Part shown: in pieces, positions 7,340 through 15,939 of the stretch | Numbering within the stretch: the stretch's first letter is position 1 | How the letters are laid out: each line of letters starts with the position of its first letter | NCBI GenBank assembly: GCA_958451915.1 | Contig: CAUDRX010000013.1 | Span: forward strand, 1 to 23,162 | Source: an uncultured Peptococcaceae bacterium | Lineage (GTDB): Bacteria > Bacillota > Peptococcia > Peptococcales > Peptococcaceae | Direction of reading: 5' to 3' | Length of the DNA: 23,162 nucleotides | Notes under the pieces: generated by a model | What the model was told of the DNA's origin: nothing | The model's database searches: none | Seen by the model: only the letters and a program-made list of their open reading frames with translations | Translations under genes and position numbers: made by a program

Positions 7340-8434
7340 TTGTCTACGTTAAGCGCGTTCCTGAAACGCAAAGATATTGAAATCTCGCTCCGGCGCTACG
7401 GCATCGATGCCCTCGGTGCGATGGCGCAGGGGCTGTTCTGCTCGCTGCTCATGGGCACGATCATTGACACCATCGGCACCCAGTTCCATGTGGCGGCACT
7501 GACCGAAACGGTGGCCACGATCTCCGGCACCGATTATACTGTCGGCGGACTGGCCAGCGCCATGAGTGGTCCGGCGATGGCAGTGGCCATTGGCTATGCC
7601 CTGCGCTGTCCGCCGCTGGTGCTCTTCTCACTGATCACCGTCGGCTTTTCCGCAAACGCTCTGGGCGGGGCCGGTGGTCCGCTGGCAGTGTTGTTTGTCG
7701 CCATCCTTGCTGCAGAGATCGGCAAAGCCGTGAGCAAGGAGACAAAGATCGACATCCTCGTCACACCACTGGTCACCATCGGCGCCGGTGTCGGTTTTTC
7801 TGCCCTGATCGCGCCAGCCCTTGGCGCCGCTGCCATGAAGGTCGGCAGCCTCATCATGTGGGCTACAGAACTGCAGCCGTTCTGGATGGGCATCCTCGTC
7901 TCCGTGCTCGTTGGCATCGCGCTGACACTGCCGATCTCCTCAGCGGCCATCTGCGCGGCCCTCTCACTGACCGGCCTGGCCGGCGGGGCAGCAGTGGCCG
8001 GCTGCTGCGCGCAAATGGTCGGTTTTGCCGTCATGAGCTTCAAAGAAAACCGCTGGGGTGGTCTCGTCAGCCAGGGGCTTGGCACATCGATGCTGCAGAT
8101 GGGCAACATCGTGCGCAATCCCTGGATCTGGGTCGCACCGACCCTCGCCTCCGCCATCACCGGTCCGCTGGCGACCTGCGTCTTTCAGCTTGAGATGAAC
8201 GGCACGCCCGTCTCCTCCGGTATGGGCACCTGCGGCATGGTCGGACCGATCGGCGTTTATTCCGGCTGGGTGGCCGATGTCGCCAGCGGCGCCAAAGCCG
8301 CCATCACTGGCATGGACTGGCTCGGCATGGCACTCATCTGCTTCATCCTGCCAGCCATCCTGGCGCCGCTCTTCAACCAGCTGATGCGTAAGCTCGGCAA
8401 GGTCAAGGATGGGGATCTCACCCTCGATGCATAA
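7340..8434 (+). CDS. PTS_EIIC_2-family membrane transporter
   Basis: A 364-residue polytopic membrane protein of the PTS system IIC-like family PF13303. It starts with the KRKDIEISLRRYGIDALGAMAQG segment typical of the family and has about ten hydrophobic segments rich in Gly and Ala. No IIA, IIB or HPr domain is fused or adjacent, so PTS-type phosphorylation of the substrate is doubtful; the substrate is unknown. An ATG exists at 7331, but AAGGGAG abuts it with no spacing. TTG at 7340 lies nine bases after the ribosome binding site and is preferred. It has a strong promoter, a palindrome that could be an operator and its own terminator, so it is a regulated single-gene unit. Confidence 0.82.
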   Translation: MSTLSAFLKRKDIEISLRRYGIDALGAMAQGLFCSLLMGTIIDTIGTQFHVAALTETVATISGTDYTVGGLASAMSGPAMAVAIGYALRCPPLVLFSLITVGFSANALGGAGGPLAVLFVAILAAEIGKAVSKETKIDILVTPLVTIGAGVGFSALIAPALGAAAMKVGSLIMWATELQPFWMGILVSVLVGIALTLPISSAAICAALSLTGLAGGAAVAGCCAQMVGFAVMSFKENRWGGLVSQGLGTSMLQMGNIVRNPWIWVAPTLASAITGPLATCVFQLEMNGTPVSSGMGTCGMVGPIGVYSGWVADVASGAKAAITGMDWLGMALICFILPAILAPLFNQLMRKLGKVKDGDLTLDA

Positions 8435-8440
8435 AACTTC

Positions 8441-8471
8441 GCGTCTGCCCCGCGGCAGACGCTTATTTGTT
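8441..8471 (+). terminator. Terminator after the PTS-IIC-like gene
   Basis: GCGTCTGCC (8441-8449), four-base loop, GGCAGACGC (8454-8462), then TTATTTGTT. The nine-pair GC-rich stem begins six bases after the stop codon. Confidence 0.85.
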
Positions 8472-8481
8472 GCAAAAAGAC

Positions 8482-8510
8482 TTCTCAAGACCCGGCTGGC
8501 GGCGTATAAT
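8482..8510 (+). promoter_or_regulatory. Promoter of the sirohaem protein gene
   Basis: TTCTCA (8482-8487), 17-base spacer, TATAAT (8505-8510), about 40 bases before the start codon. The -10 box is perfect and the -35 box weak. Confidence 0.55.
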
Positions 8511-8551
8511 AAAGGACGTTGAAAACACAAAGATCGATCAGGAGGAAACAC

Positions 8552-9208
8552 ATGGAATTCAAGACCCACGCAACCCTGCACAAAGACGGCACCTACTCCA
8601 TCGGTGTCAATCTCGACTATGGCTTCATGAGCCCGGACGACCTCATCAGCATCGCTGAGCTCGCCAAAAAATACAACGTCACCGAGATCATGGCTACAAC
8701 CGCTAAAAAGATCAGCTTCTACAACGTGCCGGAAGAAAACGTCAACCCACTCTGGGATGAGATCGTGGCCACTTTCGGCGACCGCGTCCGCAATCCAAAG
8801 GGCAAGATCATCGTCTGCCCTGGCCAGGGCCACTGCAAATTCGCAATGCCAGGCTTTGAAGGACACGCTCTCGCCGACGAGATCGTGAAGATCAGTCAGG
8901 CACACAACGCCGGCAAGATCAAGGTTGGCGTTGCCACCTGTCCACGCTGCTGCTCCATGGCCCAGGTACGCGACATCGCTGTCTACGCATCTGCTAAAGG
9001 CTGGACCGTTGCTGTCGGCGGCAATGGCGGCTCCAAACCAGCCAGCGGCACCACCCTCGCTACCGGTCTTTCGGACGAAGAAGCCATCGCTCTCGTTGAC
9101 AAGATCTACACCTATATTGAAGAAAAGAAAAACGGCAGCGAACGCACCAACCGTCTCCTCGCCCGTCTCGGCGTCGACGACCTGAAAGCGTACCTCGGTC
9201 TCGAATGA
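8552..9208 (+). CDS. Small sirohaem/4Fe-4S nitrite/sulfite reductase-like protein
   Basis: A 218-residue stand-alone NIR/SIR unit: a ferredoxin-like half domain (about residues 1-75) followed by the sirohaem/4Fe-4S domain. Cys89 and Cys95 (CPGQGHC, CX5C) with Cys130 and Cys134 (CPRCC, CX3C) give the complete ligand set of the coupled cluster, and GGNGGSKP follows as in this family. Full-length assimilatory reductases have two such halves. The size matches the low-molecular-weight low-spin sulfite reductases described from Desulfovibrio and the P590 type of methanogens. The start ATG 8552 has AGGAGG upstream. It is a single-gene unit with its own promoter and terminator. The in vivo substrate and electron donor are unknown. 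Confidence 0.85.
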   Translation: MEFKTHATLHKDGTYSIGVNLDYGFMSPDDLISIAELAKKYNVTEIMATTAKKISFYNVPEENVNPLWDEIVATFGDRVRNPKGKIIVCPGQGHCKFAMPGFEGHALADEIVKISQAHNAGKIKVGVATCPRCCSMAQVRDIAVYASAKGWTVAVGGNGGSKPASGTTLATGLSDEEAIALVDKIYTYIEEKKNGSERTNRLLARLGVDDLKAYLGLE

Positions 9209-9222
9209 TCCCTCTGCCACAC

Positions 9223-9256
9223 AGAGCACTGCGCGAAGCGCAGTGCTCTTTTTATT
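9223..9256 (+). terminator. Terminator after the sirohaem protein gene
   Basis: AGAGCACTGCGC (9223-9234), GAA loop, GCGCAGTGCTCT (9238-9249) and TTTTATTT. Twelve perfect base pairs. Confidence 0.93.
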
Positions 9257-9285
9257 TGCCGGCTGGACTGCACACATGCTATACT
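9256..9285 (+). promoter_or_regulatory. comEA-comEC promoter
   Basis: TTGCCG (9256-9261), 18-base spacer, TATACT (9280-9285), 32 bases before the comEA start. It looks like an ordinary vegetative promoter; no competence-specific box was recognised. Confidence 0.5.
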
Positions 9286-9317
9286 GAACATATCGATCGA
9301 TGAAGGGAGGTTTCTCC

Positions 9318-9968
9318 ATGCAAGAGCTTTTTAGCCGCCTGCGCGAATGGGCCGAGAGCCATCTCAGCTGGAAAACGCTGGGGATCACGCTGCTCGTCGC
9401 CCTTGTGCTCGCTTTCTGCGGCGGCAACGCCTACCATGACTGGCGCGCTCAGGGTGAAGGCCTGACGCTCGTCAAAGAAGAGACTGCCGCGCCGCAGGAT
9501 GGTGCCGCCACAGATGCTTCGGCCGCGGCTGAGAACGCCACCGAGGTCGTCGTCCACGTTACCGGCGCTGTCAACGCGCCCGGCGTCTTCACGCTGCCAG
9601 CTGACGCACGTGTCGATGATGCTGTACGGGCTGCAGGCGCCACTGCCGAGGCCGACCTCTCGCAGCTCAATCTGGCACAAAAGCTCAGCGACGGCCAAAA
9701 GATCACTGTGCCAAAGATCGGTGAAAGCCCTGCCGCAGCCACCGGCGGCACCGCAGACGGCGCCGCAGAGAGCGAAGCACGCATCAATCTCAACACTGCC
9801 AGCCTGGCCGAGCTGGAGACCCTGCCGAGTATCGGCGAAGTCCGCGCCCAGGCCATCATCGATTATCGTGAGAGCAACGGCGGTTTCAAAAGCGTCGACG
9901 AACTCAAGGAAGTCAGCGGCATCGGCGAAAAGATCTTTGCCGATGTTTCGCCGCACATCACCGTCTGA
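9318..9968 (+). CDS. comEA: ComEA DNA-uptake receptor
   Basis: A 216-residue membrane-anchored DNA receptor of the natural transformation machinery. Residues 20-36 form one transmembrane anchor and 37-75 an Ala/Glu-rich linker. Residues 77-133 are an SLBB domain (VVVHVTGAVNAPGVFTLP). Residues 155-216 contain the paired helix-hairpin-helix motifs (INLNTASLAELETLPSIG and VSGIGEKIFADV) that bind double-stranded DNA. ATG 9318 is preferred to 9300 because GGGAGG lies between the two, seven bases before 9318. It is followed after 13 bases by comEC, the usual order in Bacillota; comEB is absent. The domain set is complete, so the gene looks functional. Confidence 0.95.
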   Translation: MQELFSRLREWAESHLSWKTLGITLLVALVLAFCGGNAYHDWRAQGEGLTLVKEETAAPQDGAATDASAAAENATEVVVHVTGAVNAPGVFTLPADARVDDAVRAAGATAEADLSQLNLAQKLSDGQKITVPKIGESPAAATGGTADGAAESEARINLNTASLAELETLPSIGEVRAQAIIDYRESNGGFKSVDELKEVSGIGEKIFADVSPHITV

Positions 9969-9981
9969 CAAGGAGACCATC

Positions 9982-12255
9982 ATGCGCATCTACCCCGTTA
10001 ACCGCCCCCTTTGCGCGATCATTGGCGCATTCATCGGCGGCCTTTGGCTGGGCAGCCTGCCAACGTTCGGCTGGGCTGGATGCGCTTTTTTTGTGCTCGC
10101 AGCCAGTACTGCCCTCGTGCTCGGATGGCACAGCCGCAAAGCGCCTCTCGTCCTCGCCTGCATCCTTGCACTCGCAGGCGGGCTCCTCTACATGCAGCAC
10201 GAGACCACTGCCGCCCAGTCACTCATCCCCCGCCATGGCGGGGAAGTGACGCTCAGCGCTGCCGTCACCCGCGCCCCGGCCGATCGCACCTACGTCGATG
10301 CCCGCGTCACTGCCATCGACGGCGAGCCCCTCGCCAAAGCCGTACCCGTTCGTATCCAGCGTGCCTGGGAAGATACAAGCGATTACGAACCCCGGGCCGT
10401 TTATACCTTCAGCGGCAGCCTGCGCGCGCCAGAAACGGCGCGCAACCCCGGCGGCTACGACGAAGCCCGCATCCTCTCCCAGCGCGGCACCTACAGCGTC
10501 CTCGAAGCCGAAGCCCCTGGTCAGGAGATCACACCGCTCTCCGGCTGGGCCGCCAGTATGGCTGCGCTGCAAACAACTTATCATGAGATCCTTGCACGCC
10601 ACCTTGATCCTGGTGAAGAAGCACTGGTCGCCGCCACCCTCTTCGGGGATGTCTCTGACCTCAACGAAGACTTTTACACTGTCAGCCAGCAGTTCGGCAT
10701 CATCCACATCTTCTCGGTGAGCGGACTGCACGTGAGTTTCATCCTCGCCTTCGTGCTCGTGCTGGCCCGGCTCCTGCGCCGTCAGCACAGCTGGGGACTT
10801 ATCGTGGTGATGACGCCGCTCCTTGTCCTCTACACCCTGCTCAGCGACGCCACCGCACCGGCAGTGCGCGCGAGCATCATGGGCATCGGTATGCTTCTGG
10901 CACTGCGTCTTCTGCGCTACCGCGATCCGCTCACCCTCATCGCCCTGGCGGCAGCGGCTTTGCTCATCGCCAATCCCTATAACCTCTGGCAGATCGGCTT
11001 TCAGCTCTCCTTTCTCGCCATGCTCGGGCTTGTTTGTCTGACGCCCCGCTTCCTTCCCTTCCTGAAGCGCCTGCCCGATGGCCTGGCCAGCGCCATCGCC
11101 ACTTCACTGGCCGCCGAATGTGTCTCTCTGCCGCTGGTCGCCTGGTATTTCTACCAGGTCGCGCCGCTGTCGACGATCATGAACCTGCTCGTCGTGCCTT
11201 TCTTCAGTCTGCTCGTGCCCTTGTCTCTCATCGCACTGCTCATCGCCGGCTTTATCCCAGCCCTGGGCGGCCTCGTCTTTCTTCCGGTACGCGCCATTAT
11301 CCTCGTGGTCGTCGCCCTCATGGACATCGTCAACGCTTTCACCGGCACCCTTCATATCTACATCGGCCAGCCGGCGGTCTGGCTTATTGTGCTTTTCTAC
11401 ACCCTGCTCATCCTTTTCTGCCTCGTGCCGCAACATGCGCACCGCCAGCGCACAGCATCCCTCGGCATCCTCTGCCTCATGCTCGCCGTGTTCATTCTGC
11501 GCCCCGCCGTACCAAACAGCCTGCGCCTGACGATGGTCGATGTTGGCCAGGGCAGCGGCGCCGTCTATCAGAGCGCCGACGGTGACTGGCTCGTCTTTGA
11601 CACAGGCCCCGGGGCTGATACCATGGCCCAGTACCTGCGCTACTGCGGCGCAAATGAGATTGCCGCCATCGTTCTCAGCCACAGCGACAGTGACCACATC
11701 GGCGGCCTGCCCCACATCCTGCGCGACTTCCACGTCAAGCGCCTCTTCGCATCGTCCATCGCCCAGAAGAGCGAGGAATGGGGCGCTCTCACCCCCTACC
11801 TCGATGAGACCGAGGTCGTCACCATCGACGGCCCCACCACTTATGAAAGCGGCAGTCTCCGGCTGGACTGCACCCTCACTGCCCCTGCCGCCGAAGCCAG
11901 CGAAAACGCCAACCAGGTGGTGAGCCGCCTTTCTGACGCGCGCTTTTCAGCGCTCTTTCCAGGCGATACCGCCGCTGATGCGCTCGAAGATATCCCCTGG
12001 CAGGAAGCGACCGATGTCGTCATTGTACCGCACCACGGCAGCAAGAACAGCTGGGACGCGGCCTTTTACGAGCGGCTCACGCCTGACCTCGCTCTTATCA
12101 GTGCCGGCGTGGACAACCGCTACGGGCATCCCAGTCCCGAGACCACCGACGGACTCGCCGCCCTTGGCATTCCCACCGCCTGCACCGCCCAGGATGGTGC
12201 CATCCGTCTCTACACGCGTGACGGCCAGCTCTGGATGGACCGCTTTCTCAGCTAA
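9982..12255 (+). CDS. comEC: ComEC/Rec2 DNA-translocation channel
   Basis: A 757-residue polytopic channel that brings single-stranded DNA into the cytoplasm during transformation. Residues about 10-65 are hydrophobic segments and 70-190 a DUF4131/OB-like extracellular domain. Residues about 205-490 form the Competence membrane domain (LFGDVSDLNEDF; HIFSVSGLHVSF). Residues 510-757 form a metallo-beta-lactamase domain with VDVGQG, FDTGPG, the HSDSDHIGG metal motif (His567, Asp569, Asp571, His572), FPGD and PHHGS. All three domains are present at full length, unlike split or truncated homologues. Start ATG 9982 follows AAGGAG. Distal gene of the comEA operon, it ends at a shared bidirectional terminator. 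Other competence genes (comF, pilus genes) are not in the window. Confidence 0.96.
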   Translation: MRIYPVNRPLCAIIGAFIGGLWLGSLPTFGWAGCAFFVLAASTALVLGWHSRKAPLVLACILALAGGLLYMQHETTAAQSLIPRHGGEVTLSAAVTRAPADRTYVDARVTAIDGEPLAKAVPVRIQRAWEDTSDYEPRAVYTFSGSLRAPETARNPGGYDEARILSQRGTYSVLEAEAPGQEITPLSGWAASMAALQTTYHEILARHLDPGEEALVAATLFGDVSDLNEDFYTVSQQFGIIHIFSVSGLHVSFILAFVLVLARLLRRQHSWGLIVVMTPLLVLYTLLSDATAPAVRASIMGIGMLLALRLLRYRDPLTLIALAAAALLIANPYNLWQIGFQLSFLAMLGLVCLTPRFLPFLKRLPDGLASAIATSLAAECVSLPLVAWYFYQVAPLSTIMNLLVVPFFSLLVPLSLIALLIAGFIPALGGLVFLPVRAIILVVVALMDIVNAFTGTLHIYIGQPAVWLIVLFYTLLILFCLVPQHAHRQRTASLGILCLMLAVFILRPAVPNSLRLTMVDVGQGSGAVYQSADGDWLVFDTGPGADTMAQYLRYCGANEIAAIVLSHSDSDHIGGLPHILRDFHVKRLFASSIAQKSEEWGALTPYLDETEVVTIDGPTTYESGSLRLDCTLTAPAAEASENANQVVSRLSDARFSALFPGDTAADALEDIPWQEATDVVIVPHHGSKNSWDAAFYERLTPDLALISAGVDNRYGHPSPETTDGLAALGIPTACTAQDGAIRLYTRDGQLWMDRFLS

Positions 12256-12260
12256 AACGC

Positions 12261-12293
12261 AAAAAACCACCGAGTGTGTCTCGGTGGTTTTTT
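12261..12293. terminator. Bidirectional terminator between comEC and lutC
   Basis: AAAAAACCACCGAG (12261-12274), loop TGTGT, CTCGGTGGTTTTTT (12280-12293). The perfect stem is flanked by A and T runs, so it works on both strands and serves the convergent comEC and lutC transcripts. Confidence 0.95.
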
Positions 12294-12297
12294 ATGC

Positions 12298-12999
12298 TCA
12301 AAGGTCTGTAACAACAACAACGTATTCGCGCGTCGGTCCGTGGACGCCGGTGACCATAACGGATTCAATGTCGCCCGTTGAAGATGGGCCGCTGATAAAG
12401 AGAAAATAGGTCGGCAGCGTACCGGCTTCGCCCATGGCATCCAGCTCCGGTGCAACATCGGTCAGGGTCGCTCTGAGGCGGCTCTGGAAAACGACCGAGA
12501 TGTGTGCCGGCGGCAGGAGACTGACGATCTTCCCGCAGTTGTCATCGGCGAGCTCGAGCACAGTGCCGGTATCGGCGATGGCACGGAACGGAACAGTCAC
12601 GCCAAGCCCGGCCTGTTCGATCGTGGTGCGCTGTTCGGCGGCATCATTGGCCTTGTCGTAAGCATAGACCTCTGCGCCGCTGGCTTTGACGAGGGCCGCC
12701 AGATCGATGCCGTCGCGGCTGGTATCGGCCGGCACGACAACAAAGTTCGGCGCCTCTTTGGCGATGATGCCGCCAAGTGTCTCAGCGAGCCCGGCGGCAT
12801 CGCATTCCAGCATCGTGAAATCGCGGATCTTCTGCTGACTGGCCATCTGTTCACGCAGACCGGCAGCGTCGAGCCCGCGCAGACGCGCATACTGCAGGCC
12901 CTGGCTGTGATCGTAGTCTGGGGTGATGGCAGCCGGCACGCGGTCACGGCCCAGGGCCTGGGAGATGCGGCCAATGAAGGTTTTCTGATCCATTTCCAT
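12298..12999 (-). CDS. lutC: LutC-like lactate utilisation protein (LUD domain)
   Basis: A 233-residue LUD-domain (DUF162) protein, the small subunit of the LutABC-type L-lactate oxidation complex in the cytoplasm. Family features seen are the VTVPFRAIADTGTVLEL segment, the LLPPAHISVV motif and the C-terminal ISGPSSTGDIE motif, all in the usual order. ATG 12999 immediately follows the lutB stop (TAA-ATG), and the AGGAGGG ribosome binding site lies inside the end of lutB, so translation is probably coupled. Last gene of the symporter-lutB-lutC operon, ending at the shared terminator. lutA is missing here, so a fully equivalent lactate role is inferred, not shown. Confidence 0.9.
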   Translation of the reverse strand: MEMDQKTFIGRISQALGRDRVPAAITPDYDHSQGLQYARLRGLDAAGLREQMASQQKIRDFTMLECDAAGLAETLGGIIAKEAPNFVVVPADTSRDGIDLAALVKASGAEVYAYDKANDAAEQRTTIEQAGLGVTVPFRAIADTGTVLELADDNCGKIVSLLPPAHISVVFQSRLRATLTDVAPELDAMGEAGTLPTYFLFISGPSSTGDIESVMVTGVHGPTREYVVVVTDL

Positions 13000-14445
13000 T
13001 TAACGTCCCTCCTTCTCATGCTTAGCGAACCAATCGCGGAATTCTCCAGCGCGCAAAAGCGGCAGGTCACGGCTCTGCGTCCAGTTCTTCAGCACTGGCA
13101 GCCTGACCTTATCGGTAAGGTGGCTGCCTTCGCCGGTAACCCTGGCAAAGGCGCGCATAGCCGGGGTGCCCAGGCGTGTGCCGGCACGATAGATGCCAGC
13201 ATAGCCAAGGGCCTGACCGGCAGCAGAAAAGACAGCGTGTTCTTCCCTGCTCTGCAGATCGGTCTCTTCGACGATATCCTGACGCTCAGCAAGAATGAGC
13301 TCATGCAGCGGGATCTTGACCGGGCAGGTCTCCGCGCAGGCACCGCAGAGTGTGCAGGCATACGGCAGGTCCTTGGTGAAGGCATCGAAACCGTTCAGGA
13401 GCGGTGTATAGACAATACCCATCGGACCCTGGTAGCAGGCACCATAGCCATGCCCTGTGATATGACGGAAGACCGGGCAGACATTCTGGCAGGTGCCGCA
13501 GCGCACACAGCGCAGCATCTTGTTGTACTTGCTTCCGAGGATCCTGGAACGACCATTATCGATAAGGATGATGTGCACTTCCCTGGCGCCATCCTGCGCC
13601 TCTGGGCCGCGCGGACCATTGGTGAAGGACATGTAGCTGGAGATCGTGGTGCCGACGGCGCAGCGCACAAAGATCTGCATCATCGCATCAAAAGCCTGCA
13701 TGTTCGGCAGGAGACGCTCCATGCCCATAAGTACGATCTGCGTTTCCGGCAGGGAAGTGACCATGCGGCCGTTGCCTTCGTTGGTGAGAATACTCGTGGA
13801 GCCGGTCGAGGCGATGGCAAAATTGCAGCCGGTGATGCCAATGTCGGCCGCAAGGAATTTCTGCCGCAGCTTTTCACGCGCGAAAAGGGTCATCTCGTGG
13901 GCTTCCATGTTTCCTTTATAACCCTGCTCGACAAAGAGATCATAGGTGGCTTTGATGTCCATGTGCATGCCCGGCATGATGAGATGAGACGGATGGTTCC
14001 AGTTGTCAAGCTGGACCATGTATTCGCCGAGGTCCGTCTCATTGACCTCGATGCTATCATTCAGGAGGGTATTGTTGCAATCGATCTCTTCAGAGACCAT
14101 GCTCTTGGATTTGACCACGCTCTTGGCGTTCTTGGAATGACAGATATCCAGGAGAATGCGCTGAGCGTCTTCCGCTGTCTCGGCAAAGTGGACAATGTTG
14201 CCATTGGCCGTGGTCTTTTCGATAAACTGTGTCAGATAATAATCTAAATGTGAGAGCACATCGTCACGGATAGCAGCCATCTGTTCGCGGTAGCCTTCCC
14301 AGCCTTCATAGATCACCATCTGGTTCTCGCGGCGGCCATTGAAGTTTCCCTGCGCGGCGCGGGTGGCGGTGCGGGCAAAATCATCGGCGAGGCAGGACTG
14401 GATATGGTCCTTCAGCGTCGAATCCCTGTCAAATAATAAACCCAT
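13000..14445 (-). CDS. lutB: LutB-like iron-sulfur protein
   Basis: A 481-residue protein of the LutB family: an N-terminal LUD domain (to about residue 300, with ASTGSTSILTNEGNGRM) followed by two 4Fe-4S sites. Cys313, Cys316, Cys319 and Cys323 form CVRCGTCQNVC; Cys364, Cys367, Cys370 and Cys374 form CTLCGACAETC. A C-terminal DUF3390-like tail follows. In the known complex it passes electrons from lactate oxidation between LutA and LutC. Start ATG 14445 follows GAGGAG. It lies 60 bases after the symporter stop across a small hairpin and directly abuts lutC. Full length and all cluster cysteines are present, so it looks functional. Confidence 0.93.
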   Translation of the reverse strand: MGLLFDRDSTLKDHIQSCLADDFARTATRAAQGNFNGRRENQMVIYEGWEGYREQMAAIRDDVLSHLDYYLTQFIEKTTANGNIVHFAETAEDAQRILLDICHSKNAKSVVKSKSMVSEEIDCNNTLLNDSIEVNETDLGEYMVQLDNWNHPSHLIMPGMHMDIKATYDLFVEQGYKGNMEAHEMTLFAREKLRQKFLAADIGITGCNFAIASTGSTSILTNEGNGRMVTSLPETQIVLMGMERLLPNMQAFDAMMQIFVRCAVGTTISSYMSFTNGPRGPEAQDGAREVHIILIDNGRSRILGSKYNKMLRCVRCGTCQNVCPVFRHITGHGYGACYQGPMGIVYTPLLNGFDAFTKDLPYACTLCGACAETCPVKIPLHELILAERQDIVEETDLQSREEHAVFSAAGQALGYAGIYRAGTRLGTPAMRAFARVTGEGSHLTDKVRLPVLKNWTQSRDLPLLRAGEFRDWFAKHEKEGR

Positions 14446-14473
14446 AGTTTTTCACTCCTCAAATAAAGGACAT

Positions 14474-14492
14474 CGGCCGCAGTACGCGGCCG
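14474..14492 (-). promoter_or_regulatory. Intercistronic hairpin between symporter gene and lutB
   Basis: CGGCCGC (14474-14480), five-base loop, GCGGCCG (14486-14492): seven GC-only pairs just after the symporter stop. No U-tract follows on the minus strand. It may stabilise or process the polycistronic mRNA rather than end it. Confidence 0.5.
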
Positions 14493-14505
14493 AGCCCTCG
14501 ATGAA

Positions 14506-15939
14506 TCATTGTTTTTTCTTTTTCAGGTTCTCTGTTGGCGCCGGACGCTTGTCAAGCTGCGACAGCGCAAAACCGATAAGGCTCATCAGCGTCACCGTAT
14601 AGATGGCCTGTCCGAGGATGCGCCACTCCGGCACGATGAGCTGGACGACCACATAGGTCACCATACCGAAGACCAGTGTGATCCAGCCCGAGGAACGCTT
14701 CACCGTCTTTGGGAACAGGAACATCGCCGTCATCAGGATGGCATATGGCGCAAAGAGCGTCAGCGCGCTCATCAGCGCGTTGAGGATGTTCGAAACCTGC
14801 GTGGCAGCAACATACGAGATGATGATGACCGCCAGGCAGACCCCACGCGAGATGCGCAGGCGCGATCTGCGGTTGACCCCTTTGTAGAAATACTTGAAGA
14901 TAACATCCTCACTGACCATGGTGCTGACCCCCATCATCAGGCCTGTAGCCGTCGACACATCTGCTGCCCAGAGACCAGCCAGAAGGATCCCGGCGACCCA
15001 GCTTGGCAGTTCCATGACCACCGATGGCAGGGCCATGGCGGATGATTCCAGACCTGGGAAATAAGCTGCCGCCACGATCCCAAAGATGGCACTCATGAAC
15101 CCTGCTGGGATCATCAGGATCCCGGCAAAGATCGTCCCCTTTCTGGCATCTTCCGGCGAACGCGCTGCGATGATGTTCTGGATAACGCCGCCGTTTGGCA
15201 CCGCATCGATGATCATCGTTACAAACCATGCCACGATTGCCGCCAGGCCCATACCGCTGACAAGGCTGTACCAGTGACTGCCATCGCCGCTCATGCCAGC
15301 CGGCAGCGCCATGTTGATCGTCTCAAAGCCGCCGAAATGAAAGACCGTCGCCACCACACCGACCGTGAGGCCGATATAGATGACTGCGATGTTGACAACG
15401 TTCGACAGACTTGCTGCCATGAGACCGCCAACAAAACTGATCAGCCCGAACATCACTGCCGAGACGATGATCCCCAGCTCAAGACTGAAGACGTCCGGCA
15501 TCAGCGCCGTCAGGATGGTCCCGCCAGCGATGATCTGCAGCGCGATGATGACCGTGTTGATGATGACCTGGATACAGGTGCTCACCAGCGAAAACGACTG
15601 GCCAAAAACGCAGCCCAGCATCTTGTTGATCGTGTCATATTCGCATTGGCGCATGTGACTGGCCAGCGCAAAACCGACAATGATCGCCCCGGCCGCCCAG
15701 GCAACGTCGTACCAGCCGGCTGAGATCCCGGTGGTGTAGGCGTTCTGTGCGATACCAACGGTCGAAGACCCGCCGACCGCGATGCCGGCGATCATCACGC
15801 CGACCAGCGGCCAGGACAGCTTCTTGTCCGCCAGAAGGAACGATTCTGCCGATTTGTTGCGCTGGAACGTCGTCGACGCCCAGGCCACGAACAGCAGGAG
15901 CAACATATATACAACAACAATGATCAATGCAATATTCAT
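14506..15939 (-). CDS. Sodium:solute symporter (SSS family)
   Basis: A 477-residue inner-membrane symporter with about 13 hydrophobic segments. The early motif SAESFLLADKKLSWPLVGVM and the following GGSSTVGIAQNAYTTGISAGWYD are characteristic of the SSS family, which couples sodium entry to uptake of solutes such as proline, pantothenate or monocarboxylates. It is the first gene of an operon with lutB and lutC, so lactate or a related 2-hydroxy acid is a reasonable inferred substrate. The start ATG 15939 follows GGGAGAG. The last residues are a Lys-rich cytoplasmic tail. No promoter was called with confidence in the AT-rich region upstream, though its base composition suits one. Confidence 0.9.
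   Translation of the reverse strand: MNIALIIVVVYMLLLLFVAWASTTFQRNKSAESFLLADKKLSWPLVGVMIAGIAVGGSSTVGIAQNAYTTGISAGWYDVAWAAGAIIVGFALASHMRQCEYDTINKMLGCVFGQSFSLVSTCIQVIINTVIIALQIIAGGTILTALMPDVFSLELGIIVSAVMFGLISFVGGLMAASLSNVVNIAVIYIGLTVGVVATVFHFGGFETINMALPAGMSGDGSHWYSLVSGMGLAAIVAWFVTMIIDAVPNGGVIQNIIAARSPEDARKGTIFAGILMIPAGFMSAIFGIVAAAYFPGLESSAMALPSVVMELPSWVAGILLAGLWAADVSTATGLMMGVSTMVSEDVIFKYFYKGVNRRSRLRISRGVCLAVIIISYVAATQVSNILNALMSALTLFAPYAILMTAMFLFPKTVKRSSGWITLVFGMVTYVVVQLIVPEWRILGQAIYTVTLMSLIGFALSQLDKRPAPTENLKKKKQ

Noticed and set aside
7964..9427. 487-codon minus-strand open frame
   Set aside because: It runs antisense across the PTS-IIC-like gene, two strong terminators, the sirohaem protein gene and the comEA start. 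It cannot be a real gene.
12502..14247. 581-codon plus-strand open frame
   Set aside because: It lies antisense to lutB and lutC, both of which have clear family motifs, ribosome binding sites and a terminator. Long antisense frames are common in G+C-rich DNA.
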